NCBI GenBank assembly: GCA_003045895.1
Contig: PZPC01000019.1
Location: 1-64,000, forward strand
Source: Bacteroidota bacterium
GTDB lineage: Bacteria > Bacteroidota > Bacteroidia > Chitinophagales > Saprospiraceae
DNA length: 64,000 bases
Reading direction: 5' to 3'
Below are positions 28,030 through 35,271 of the stretch, piece by piece. The position numbers and the translations under genes were made by a program. Positions within the stretch are counted from its first letter, which is position 1. Every line of letters starts with the position of its first letter. The notes under the pieces are model-generated. The model was not told where the DNA came from, did no database searches, and saw nothing but the letters and a program-made list of their open reading frames with translations.

Positions 28030-28330
28030 TCTCGCGGCAGCCCGCGCTGAAGACGCGGCTGCGCAAGCGGTCGCCTTCAGGACTGCTATTACACAAGTTG
28101 CAGGGGAATTAATATTAAGGAGCAGCATCCTTCCCGGCGCTGCCCTCGGCGAGTAACCAGCATTTTCACTAAGGATTACTCAATTCCACCTCTTCAGCGG
28201 CGCTGCATCCTGAAGGGATTCCATGTTTATAGCACAATGCCTATAGCCTTTGGTGCGACCCCGCTGGGGTCGGGTCGGAAAAAATTGGCGATGTTAGGGC
28301 TAACGTAATTTGACCGCGCTGCGGTCATTT
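28030..28330. repeat. Array of short hairpins upstream of clpB
   Basis: Within the 728-bp gap between clpB and the next gene: CCGCG-CTGAAGA-CGCGG (about 28038), CGACCCC-GCT-GGGGTCG (28256-28272) and TGACCGC-GCT-GCGGTCA (28311-28327), among less perfect ones. The CTGAAGA loop is the complement of TCTTCAG in the downstream array. No gene is supported in 27875-28602. Confidence 0.55.
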
Positions 28331-28458
28331 ATCAAGATCTCAGCGTTATACCGCTCTTCTTAAATATTGTGTGGCGCATAAGTAATCCCAGCTTAAAAGG
28401 CATTTTGGGTGCGCGCAGCGGTTACTAAAATTCAGATCCGCTGACACTGGCCTACCCC

Positions 28459-28552
28459 ACGTTTATACCTTTCCCCTTTTCCCCTTTTACACGTGACCCC
28501 TTTTACACCTTTCCCCTTTTACACCTTCCTTTTACACCTTTCCCCGGTTTAA
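28459..28552. repeat. Long TTTTACACCTTTCCCC tract
   Basis: The longest of the five tracts: at least five TTTTACACSTTT-like units interspersed with CCCC. It lies 50-145 bases past the stop codon of the minus-strand epimerase gene and in the same orientation relative to the gene as the others. Confidence 0.6.
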
Positions 28553-28602
28553 AACTTCCGATTTCCGACTTCGCACCTCCGACTTTTCCTATATTCCCAC
28601 CT

Positions 28603-29673
28603 CTAATCAAGCCTTCCCGGCAAGGGAAAAATGGCGCTTTTCGCCGCCTCATCAGCTTGCAGGAGTGCCGCCGTTTCGCGGATGGTCTGTGCCAGGTCGC
28701 GGTATTCGAGGCCGAGCACTTCTGCTGAGCGGCGGCTGTCGTAGACGTGTCGGAAGTAGGTAGCCCGCACCGTTTCGCGGGTGAGCAGTGGGGTTGTCCC
28801 CAGCAGCCAGGAGCGCCAACCTTCGAGCCAGGCCAGCAGGCGGGCGGCGGCAGCTGGCAGTAATCTTTGTGGGGGTGGATGCCCCAACGCTTCCGCCATG
28901 AGGGTGAGCAACTGCTGGAAGGTGAGGTGTTCCCCGTTGAGCAAAAACCGATCGCCGTCGGTATTGCGCTCGAGCACCAACTGCACGGCCCGGGCCACGT
29001 CGCGCACATCCACAAAACCGGTACTGCCTGCCGGATAAAAGGTGGGCTGCTGCTGGGCGTAGGCAAACATTTTTGCGGTTCCTTCCTGCCAGCGACCGGC
29101 GCCCAGTACCACACTGGGATACACGGCTGCTACCGCCAACCCTTCGGCCTGGCCACGCCACAGCTCCTGCTCGGCCAGGAACTTGCTGCGGGAATAATTG
29201 CTCACCGTTGGCCCATCCACCCATTTGGCGTTCTCATCGATCAGCTGGCCGCGCTGGTTGCGCCCCAGCGCGGCTACCGAGCTCACGTGGATCAGGCGCG
29301 GGACGCCGTGGTGCAGGGCTGCATTCACGACGTAGCGCGTCCCGTTGCGGTTGACCTGCAACAGCCGTTCTTTGTCTTGGGGCAGGAACGAAACCAACGC
29401 CGCACAGTGGATAACCACAGCCATGCCCGCCACGGCGTCCTCGATACTGAAATAGTCGGCCAGATCAGCTTCCCGCCACTGCAGGGCTGTTGCGGCCGGA
29501 CCCAGGAGGTCCAGCTGGCTGTCGGCCCGGCGCGTGGCATAGAGGTTGGTATAACCCGCCTGCACAAGCTGGCGTGCCACGTACGAACCCACAAAGCCAG
29601 TGGCGCCGGTAAGGAGGATGGGGCTGTTTTTGTCCAAAGCGTTTTCTGTTCTGGTGGAGGGCAAAGTTCGCAA
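28603..29673 (-). CDS. NAD(P)-dependent extended SDR (epimerase / dihydroflavonol-reductase type)
   Basis: Rossmann N-terminus ILLTGATGFVGSYVARQL (GxxGxxG) and active-site YSRSK (Y-x3-K) with an upstream VSSVAALG serine. Length and motif spacing fit extended short-chain dehydrogenases acting on nucleotide sugars or 2'-hydroxyketone-like substrates; the true substrate is unknown. The start is not an ATG: TTG at 29673 is possible, but TTG at 29637 (DKNSPILLTGATG) would give the usual few residues before the glycine motif. No pathway partner adjoins it. Confidence 0.8.
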   Translation of the reverse strand: MRTLPSTRTENALDKNSPILLTGATGFVGSYVARQLVQAGYTNLYATRRADSQLDLLGPAATALQWREADLADYFSIEDAVAGMAVVIHCAALVSFLPQDKERLLQVNRNGTRYVVNAALHHGVPRLIHVSSVAALGRNQRGQLIDENAKWVDGPTVSNYSRSKFLAEQELWRGQAEGLAVAAVYPSVVLGAGRWQEGTAKMFAYAQQQPTFYPAGSTGFVDVRDVARAVQLVLERNTDGDRFLLNGEHLTFQQLLTLMAEALGHPPPQRLLPAAAARLLAWLEGWRSWLLGTTPLLTRETVRATYFRHVYDSRRSAEVLGLEYRDLAQTIRETAALLQADEAAKSAIFPLPGRLD

Positions 29674-29716
29674 ATAAAAGTTAATGGGCTAACCCACCCT
29701 CCGGGTTAGGGCGAGC

Positions 29717-29923
29717 TTACCGTCCGCCCGGTGGTGCGTCATCAGCTGGTGCAGGCTGGGGCAGCAGTGCCAGCACGTTGCGCACCCGCAGTTTTAGCAG
29801 CACCAGGATTCCCGCCATACCTACCAGGGGGTCGCTGCCGGTAGCCAGAAATTCGTCGAGGCCCGCGCCCAGTTCAGGGTAGTCGGCCAGGAGATCGGCA
29901 ATTTCTTGGGCGGGATCGCGCAT
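29717..29923 (-). CDS. Small hypothetical protein
   Basis: Sixty-eight residues, acidic N-terminal half (DPAQEIADLLADYPELGAGLDEFL) and a hydrophobic centre (LVGMAGILVLLKLRVRNVLALL), Pro-rich end. I do not recognise a family. It starts with ATG and lies 43 bases upstream of the epimerase start, in the same direction, so co-transcription is plausible. It could be a chance frame, but its placement and length favour a real gene. Confidence 0.45.
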   Translation of the reverse strand: MRDPAQEIADLLADYPELGAGLDEFLATGSDPLVGMAGILVLLKLRVRNVLALLPQPAPADDAPPGGR

Positions 29924-29940
29924 GGTTGGTTTTGTTTAAG

Positions 29941-29972
29941 GTTGTTAGCTTGGCTTTAGCTAAGCTAACAAC
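29941..29972. terminator. 11-bp perfect stem, likely end of the upstream lipoprotein gene
   Basis: GTTGTTAGCTT (29941-29951) and AAGCTAACAAC (29962-29972) with a 10-nt loop, placed between two minus-strand genes just past the lipoprotein stop. No T-run on the minus strand. Confidence 0.5.
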
Positions 29973-30012
29973 GCCAGCTGGACATCGGTTGTGGCAAAGT
30001 CGTGCCTACCAA

Positions 30013-30312
30013 TCACCGGGTGCCGGGAAAGATCCAGACCTGCTCCAACTGGGCAGCCGTGCCGGTTGCCTGGCCCACGTACTGTACCAAGGCGACACCA
30101 TTGCTGGGGTTGGGGAAAACTGCTACCTGTCCGGGAAAGGTATTGGGGTTGCCGTAGGTGCCCAGCGATTGGTCATTGGCGTCGGTGGTCCGGATGCCTG
30201 TGACGAGGTGGAGGGCCAGTTCGGCGGCTGGTTCGGGGTTGGGTTGGTCATCGTCGCAGCAGGTAGCCAGCACCAGGACGAGGCTCAGCAAGGGGAGTAA
30301 CCATACTTTCAT
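30013..30312 (-). CDS. Small lipoprotein with an embedded FPNPSNG motif
   Basis: Ninety-nine residues. Lipoprotein signal with Cys in LVLATCCDDDQ, followed by acidic residues. The last 35 residues include GQVAVFPNPSNGVALVQYV, which looks like the start of a type IX secretion tail but is truncated: a full tail is about 70-80 residues. So it may be a shortened secreted protein or a lipoprotein family that merely shares the motif. Function unknown. Confidence 0.6.
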   Translation of the reverse strand: MKVWLLPLLSLVLVLATCCDDDQPNPEPAAELALHLVTGIRTTDANDQSLGTYGNPNTFPGQVAVFPNPSNGVALVQYVGQATGTAAQLEQVWIFPGTR

Positions 30313-30375
30313 CGGAAAGAACTTTACTTAAAAGGAATAATTTGATCCTGTTGGAAAACGCCGTTGGGGGAATAA

Positions 30376-31506
30376 TTATTTTCCTTCCATCACCCGGCGA
30401 ACCACCTGGCGATCGAGCAAGCCCAGGATGCGCCCGTAGTGGTCGATGACGGGGAAGGCGAAGAGTTTGTGTTCGTCGAGTTTTTCGGCGGCGCGGAGCA
30501 GGTCTTCGTCGGGGTGCAGGCCTACCCACTGGGGGCTACCCACGAGATCGCCGATGGGTCGGTGGGCAAAATTGTCGAGGTTGGTGGCCAGGAGGGCGGT
30601 TTTGCTGGTGACGCCGTGGGGCTGCTGCCACACATCGAGCAGGACGATAGGGCCATCGGACCAGTCGGCGATGGTTTCACGCGCCATCGTCAGCGAGGTG
30701 TCGGGCGCCAGGTAGAGCCGTCGGTAGTCGGCGTCGAGGTAGTCGCGCACACGGGCCTGGGCCAGGCGGTTGCGGCGCTGCTGCACCTGCACCTCCAGGC
30801 GAGCCAACCCAAAGATCAGGAAGGCACCCAGCGCAAAGAAAACATCCTGCAGGTAGGCGCCCACGCCCAGCAGCAAGACGGCTCCCACCATCCCCACGCG
30901 GGCAGCAATGATGGTGGCCTGGCCCCGGGGCCAGCGGATACTCAGCAGTGCCCGCAGCACCCGCCCCCCGTCCAGCGGAAAGGCTGGCAGCAGGTTGAAG
31001 ACGCCGAGCAGCAGGTTGAGCAGGAAAAAGACCACCACCAGGTACTCCCAGGGGCTGGCATCGAAAATGACGATGTTGCCGTTGGGGTTGAGCAGCAGTT
31101 GGAAGATCAGGGGGAGGTTGGTGTCTCCCAGGCCAAATAAGAAAGGCGCTACCATCCCTGCCAGTACGAAATTGACGCCCGGACCAGCCAGGGCAATCAG
31201 GATTTCGCGGCGGGCATCCTCGGGCAACTCTTCCAGGAAAGCACCACCACCAATAGGATACAACACGATCCGTTCGGTGCCAATGCCCAGGCGCCGGGCC
31301 ATCAGGGCATGGCCCAGTTCGTGCAACAGCACCGCCAGAAAAACCATCCCTACCCAAGTGAACAGCCAGCGGAAGTTGTCCCAGTTCATGCCGTAGCCGG
31401 GTTGCCAACTGTCGTACAACAGCCATAACCCCACGAGCAGGAATGTCCAGTGAAACTGAATAGGAATGCGCGCAATACGCCCTAGTTGGAAACTACCCTT
31501 CATCAT
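30376..31506 (-). CDS. Site-2 (M50) membrane metalloprotease with CBS domains
   Basis: 376 residues. Multi-spanning intramembrane protease of the SpoIVFB/Rip3 type: zinc site HELGH near residue 62-66 in a membrane helix and the third ligand in NLLPAFPLDGGRVLRA. Several further membrane helices follow, then a cytoplasmic pair of CBS motifs (residues about 260-376: IGDLVGSPQWVGLHPDED; FAFPVIDHYGRILGLLDR). Such proteases cut membrane-bound regulators or remnant signal peptides; the CBS pair suggests nucleotide control. The substrate is unknown. Two adjacent ATG codons open the gene. Confidence 0.9.
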   Translation of the reverse strand: MMKGSFQLGRIARIPIQFHWTFLLVGLWLLYDSWQPGYGMNWDNFRWLFTWVGMVFLAVLLHELGHALMARRLGIGTERIVLYPIGGGAFLEELPEDARREILIALAGPGVNFVLAGMVAPFLFGLGDTNLPLIFQLLLNPNGNIVIFDASPWEYLVVVFFLLNLLLGVFNLLPAFPLDGGRVLRALLSIRWPRGQATIIAARVGMVGAVLLLGVGAYLQDVFFALGAFLIFGLARLEVQVQQRRNRLAQARVRDYLDADYRRLYLAPDTSLTMARETIADWSDGPIVLLDVWQQPHGVTSKTALLATNLDNFAHRPIGDLVGSPQWVGLHPDEDLLRAAEKLDEHKLFAFPVIDHYGRILGLLDRQVVRRVMEGK

Positions 31507-31755
31507 ACGCAGTCAGATGCACTATTAACGCACAGGGGTGGCAAAGCGTTGTGGCGGGTCGTGTTTTTTTGTGGATTCCCGCGTGCCAGGTCGTTCCCGA
31601 CTGGAAGTAGAAAGGGGGATAATGGATGATTACCTTGCCCCTGTCAAAAATCACCATCCGTGCCTTTTTAAATAGGGCTACCTTCATTTTTTTTAATTCT
31701 ATACCAATCAGGTACCTCGGTTGGCTGTAGCAACTGGTAAAACCAAGCAAAGACC

Positions 31756-33411
31756 ATGAAAAAGGAATTCGTTCCAAAACTATTTTCCTTGCTTCAGGAA
31801 GGCATCAGTTGGGCACAACTTCGGCAAGAACTCGTCGCGGGCCTCATTGTGGGTATTGTAGCTCTGCCATTGGCTATTGCTTTTGCCATTGCTTCGGGCG
31901 TTTCACCGGAGAAGGGGCTTGTTACTGCCATTGTTGCAGGGATAATCATTTCCACCTTCGGCGGAAGCCGGGTGCAAATTGGTGGCCCTACAGGCGCCTT
32001 CATCGTCATCGTTTACGGTGTTGTACAGGAATATGGGGTGGACGGACTCACCATTGCCACCTTTCTGGCTGGGTTTATCATTATCGGAATGGGCCTCGCC
32101 CACCTGGGCGACTTGTTGAAATTCATTCCCTATTCCCTCATCGTGGGGTTTACCAGCGGCATTGCACTCATCATTTTTTCTTCGCAGGTCAACGATTTTA
32201 TGGGCCTCCACCTGAGTAAGGTGCCCGCAGATTTTGTGGCCAAATGGCAGTTGTACTTTTCGGCCGCGAACAAACTCAACGGGTACGCCGTAGCGATCAG
32301 CGTGCTGACGGTACTGACAACGCGCTACACCTCCGCCTTGACGAATAAACTGCCCGGCTCCCTGGTGGCTATTGTGCTGGCGACCCTGGCGGTACACTTC
32401 TGGGCGTTGCCAGTAGACACCATCGCGAGTAATTTTGGTGAAATCCCCAACCACCTGAGCTTACCTCACCTGCCCCACCTGGATTTTGCTACCGTCCGGG
32501 CTCTTTTGCCCGCCGCCATAGCCATTGCCCTGCTGGGCTCGATCGAATCGCTGCTCTCGGCTACCGTGGCCGACGGGATGATCGGCGGGCAGCACCGGCC
32601 CAACATGGAACTGGTGGCCCAGGGGGTAGCCAATATCGCCACAGCTATCTTTGGGGGGATTCCCGCTACCGGCGCTATTGCCCGTACGGCCACCAACGTT
32701 AAAAATGGCGGTCGAACGCCCATTGCAGGTATTGCGCACGCGCTGGTACTGCTCTCAATCATGTTGCTTTTTGCACCTTATGCCAAGCTCATTCCCATGC
32801 CGTGTCTGGCCGGAATCCTGGTGGTGGTGGCCTACAATATGAGCGAATGGCGGCAGTTTCGATCGTTGTTGCGCGGCAACCGCATGGATATTATTATCCT
32901 TCTGACCACCTTTTTTTTAACGGTGTTCTTCGATCTGATCCTGGCTATCGAAGTTGGGATCGTACTGTCCAGCCTCTTGTTCATGAAACGCATGAGCGAG
33001 TCGGTCGACATCGAAACGATTACCCTCGATTCCCGCGACCAGGAGTACCTCTTCGAGCGCGAATTGCAGAATTTACCACCTAACGTGTTGCTGTACGAAA
33101 TAAATGGGCCCCTGTTTTTTGGGGCTGCCCGCCAATTTCAAGAAACCCTCATCAATACCAACGCTAAGCCGCAGGCCATTATCATCAGGATGCGCTACAT
33201 ACCCCTGATCGATGCTACGGGCTACCAGAGCCTGAAGGAGATTATCAAATCTTACCAGGCCCGCAAGATCAAGGTGATCCTCTCGGGGGTGAGCGAAAAA
33301 TTGGCACAGGATTTTGCCCGCAACGGGCTATTTACCGTCATCGACGAAGCGTTTGTCCTGCCGGATATCCAGCAAGCCATTGAAAAGGCTGCTGCAGCTA
33401 TTTCCAGTTGA
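31756..33411 (+). CDS. SulP-family anion transporter with STAS domain
   Basis: 551 residues. The N-terminal 400 hold the 14 membrane segments of the SLC26/SulP fold (LVAGLIVGIVALPLAIAFAIA; GGPTGAFIVIVYGVV). The last 110 residues are a STAS domain (LYEINGPLFFGAARQFQETL; RMRYIPLIDATGYQSL). Bacterial relatives transport sulfate, bicarbonate or dicarboxylates; there is no carbonic anhydrase or sulfate gene adjacent to decide. The STAS serine/threonine after DA is Thr (DATG). The gene is divergent from the M50 protease, with 249 bases between that hold no other gene. Confidence 0.92.
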   Translation: MKKEFVPKLFSLLQEGISWAQLRQELVAGLIVGIVALPLAIAFAIASGVSPEKGLVTAIVAGIIISTFGGSRVQIGGPTGAFIVIVYGVVQEYGVDGLTIATFLAGFIIIGMGLAHLGDLLKFIPYSLIVGFTSGIALIIFSSQVNDFMGLHLSKVPADFVAKWQLYFSAANKLNGYAVAISVLTVLTTRYTSALTNKLPGSLVAIVLATLAVHFWALPVDTIASNFGEIPNHLSLPHLPHLDFATVRALLPAAIAIALLGSIESLLSATVADGMIGGQHRPNMELVAQGVANIATAIFGGIPATGAIARTATNVKNGGRTPIAGIAHALVLLSIMLLFAPYAKLIPMPCLAGILVVVAYNMSEWRQFRSLLRGNRMDIIILLTTFFLTVFFDLILAIEVGIVLSSLLFMKRMSESVDIETITLDSRDQEYLFERELQNLPPNVLLYEINGPLFFGAARQFQETLINTNAKPQAIIIRMRYIPLIDATGYQSLKEIIKSYQARKIKVILSGVSEKLAQDFARNGLFTVIDEAFVLPDIQQAIEKAAAAISS

Positions 33412-33615
33412 AGAAGATGGGTAGCTTGCCTGGATAGTTGAAGTAGTACCCGATTTTTTTACTGGTCGGTGACGTGAGCAAAGCGCCATCTACAAATAGT
33501 AACCTCATATTGAATAAAATCCAAAATCGGCCATTGTTTTTTTACGTCTCGATCTTCTGCGTAAAGATGCATTTTTACGCGATGGATTTCTTTTCTTCGA
33601 TTTCCCACCTCCCGT

Positions 33616-33743
33616 CTAAGTATTTGGACAATAATAAATTTACATTTTTTGACTCAAATGATTAGCTCGAAACCGCTCATTATTAATCGCTTATTCCTTC
33701 GCGAATAATTTGAGCACGTAAATTTATTATTGTCCCGGCACTT
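33616..33743. repeat. 127-bp inverted-repeat element, copy 2
   Basis: Same length and layout as the copy at 22879-23006, differing at only a few positions (for example TTAATC for TCAATC, GCGAAT for GCTAAT, GCACG for GAATG). It lies in the 545-bp gap between the SulP and old yellow enzyme genes, which otherwise has no supported gene. Confidence 0.8.
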
Positions 33744-33956
33744 CCGCGTTTCCACCCCCGGCAGCCTGCACTCACCTACGCGCAACGGATAGGCACAACT
33801 GCCTACATCGGTTCTCCTGCTCTCGGTTGGTAGCAAACTTTAGCGAGTCAAAGCGTGTTATTGCATTAGTTGTAATAACAATTAATCCTGGAGATTGGAG
33901 TGTCAATAAGGAAATTGTCAGAGCAGGCGTTTTTTAAAACCTAAATACAAGAACCG

Positions 33957-35048
33957 ATGAAATTATTTGAATCTTTTGCCCTTGGGAGCACGCCGCTCCA
34001 AAACAAAATGGTCATGGCACCCCTGACCCGCTCGCGGGCCATCGGGCATGTTCCCAACGACCTGATGGTGGAATACTATACCCAACGGGCAACCGCCGGG
34101 TTGATCATTACCGAAGGTACTTCGCCTTCTCCCAACGGGTTGGGTTATCCGCGCATTCCAGGCATCTTTAGCCAGGAGCAGGTAGTGGGTTGGAAAAAAA
34201 TAACGGATGCGGTACACGCCAAAGGCGGCAAGATCTTTATCCAGCTGATGCATACGGGCCGTGTTTCTCACCCTGAAAACCTACCGGCTGGTGCCGAGCT
34301 GGTAGCGCCTTCGGCGGTACCGCTGAGTGGTGAAATGTACACCGACACCAAGGGCATGCAGGCGTACCCCACGGCCCGGGCCATGACCCTCGCCGACATC
34401 GAACAAGCCCAGGAGGAATACGTGCAGGCTGCCAGGAACGCGATGGCCGCAGGTTTTGACGGGGTAGAACTCCACGGTGCCAACGGCTACCTGATCGATC
34501 AGTTTATCAATCCGGCCGCCAACCAACGCACCGATTCTTACGGGGGCTCGCTCGAAAACCGGGCGCGTTTTGCCATTGAGGTAGCGCAAAAAGTAGCGGA
34601 CGCTATCGGTGCCGACCGCACGGGTATGCGCCTTTCGCCCTACGGCGTCTTCAACGACATGAAGCCTTTTGCGGATATCGAGGAAGCTTATCGTTACCTG
34701 GCGACGGAATTGGGCAAAATTGGCCTCGTGTACCTCCATACAGTCGACCACTCGTCGATGGGCGCTCCGGCTGTTCCTGCCAAAATTAAAGCGATCATCG
34801 GAGAAGCCTTCGGTGGCACGATTATCGCCAGCGGCGGTTTCGACAAAGCGCGCGCCGAGCAAGTGCTACAGGAAGGCCAGGCAGACCTGGTGGCTTTTGG
34901 CCAGCCTTTCCTGGCCAATCCAGACCTCGTTCATCGTTTCCAGCACAATTTGAAGCTGAATGACCCCGACTACCCGACTTTCTATACCCCCGGAGCGGAA
35001 GGGTATACGGACTATCCGGTAGCGCAGCCCATCGGTAGCGCAACCTAA
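33957..35048 (+). CDS. Old yellow enzyme / NADH:flavin alkene reductase
   Basis: FMN-dependent oxidoreductase of 363 residues that reduces activated C=C bonds (NemA/OYE class). Motifs: MAPLTRSRA near the N-terminus, QLMHTGRVSHP, GFDGVELHGANGYLIDQF, NQRTDSYGGSLENRARF and the phosphate-binding IIASGGFDKARAEQ. The HGANGYL motif positions the barrel active site. Single gene, followed by a strong terminator; no repressor adjacent. Confidence 0.93.
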   Translation: MKLFESFALGSTPLQNKMVMAPLTRSRAIGHVPNDLMVEYYTQRATAGLIITEGTSPSPNGLGYPRIPGIFSQEQVVGWKKITDAVHAKGGKIFIQLMHTGRVSHPENLPAGAELVAPSAVPLSGEMYTDTKGMQAYPTARAMTLADIEQAQEEYVQAARNAMAAGFDGVELHGANGYLIDQFINPAANQRTDSYGGSLENRARFAIEVAQKVADAIGADRTGMRLSPYGVFNDMKPFADIEEAYRYLATELGKIGLVYLHTVDHSSMGAPAVPAKIKAIIGEAFGGTIIASGGFDKARAEQVLQEGQADLVAFGQPFLANPDLVHRFQHNLKLNDPDYPTFYTPGAEGYTDYPVAQPIGSAT

Positions 35049-35105
35049 ACGCAGCTTTGGGTGCCTGGGACCCAGCTGGTGGCCAGGCCACCGATTAAAT
35101 TATAC

Positions 35106-35142
35106 CGGGGAATCCACGCCAGTTGGGTTCCCCGTTTTTTTT
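35106..35142 (+). terminator. Rho-independent terminator of the old yellow enzyme gene
   Basis: Stem CGGGGAA / TTCCCCG with a 15-nt loop followed by eight T residues, 58 bases after the stop codon. Confidence 0.85.
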
Positions 35143-35271
35143 GGCGCCAGCAAGAAAAGCATAAAATTCCGGTACTGGCAGCAGCACTGATACATTGTGC
35201 ATCACCTCGGTGGGCGGGTATTTATTTAAGTAGGCAATCCTTGTATATTGCGGGTCCAACTCCGTTTTATT

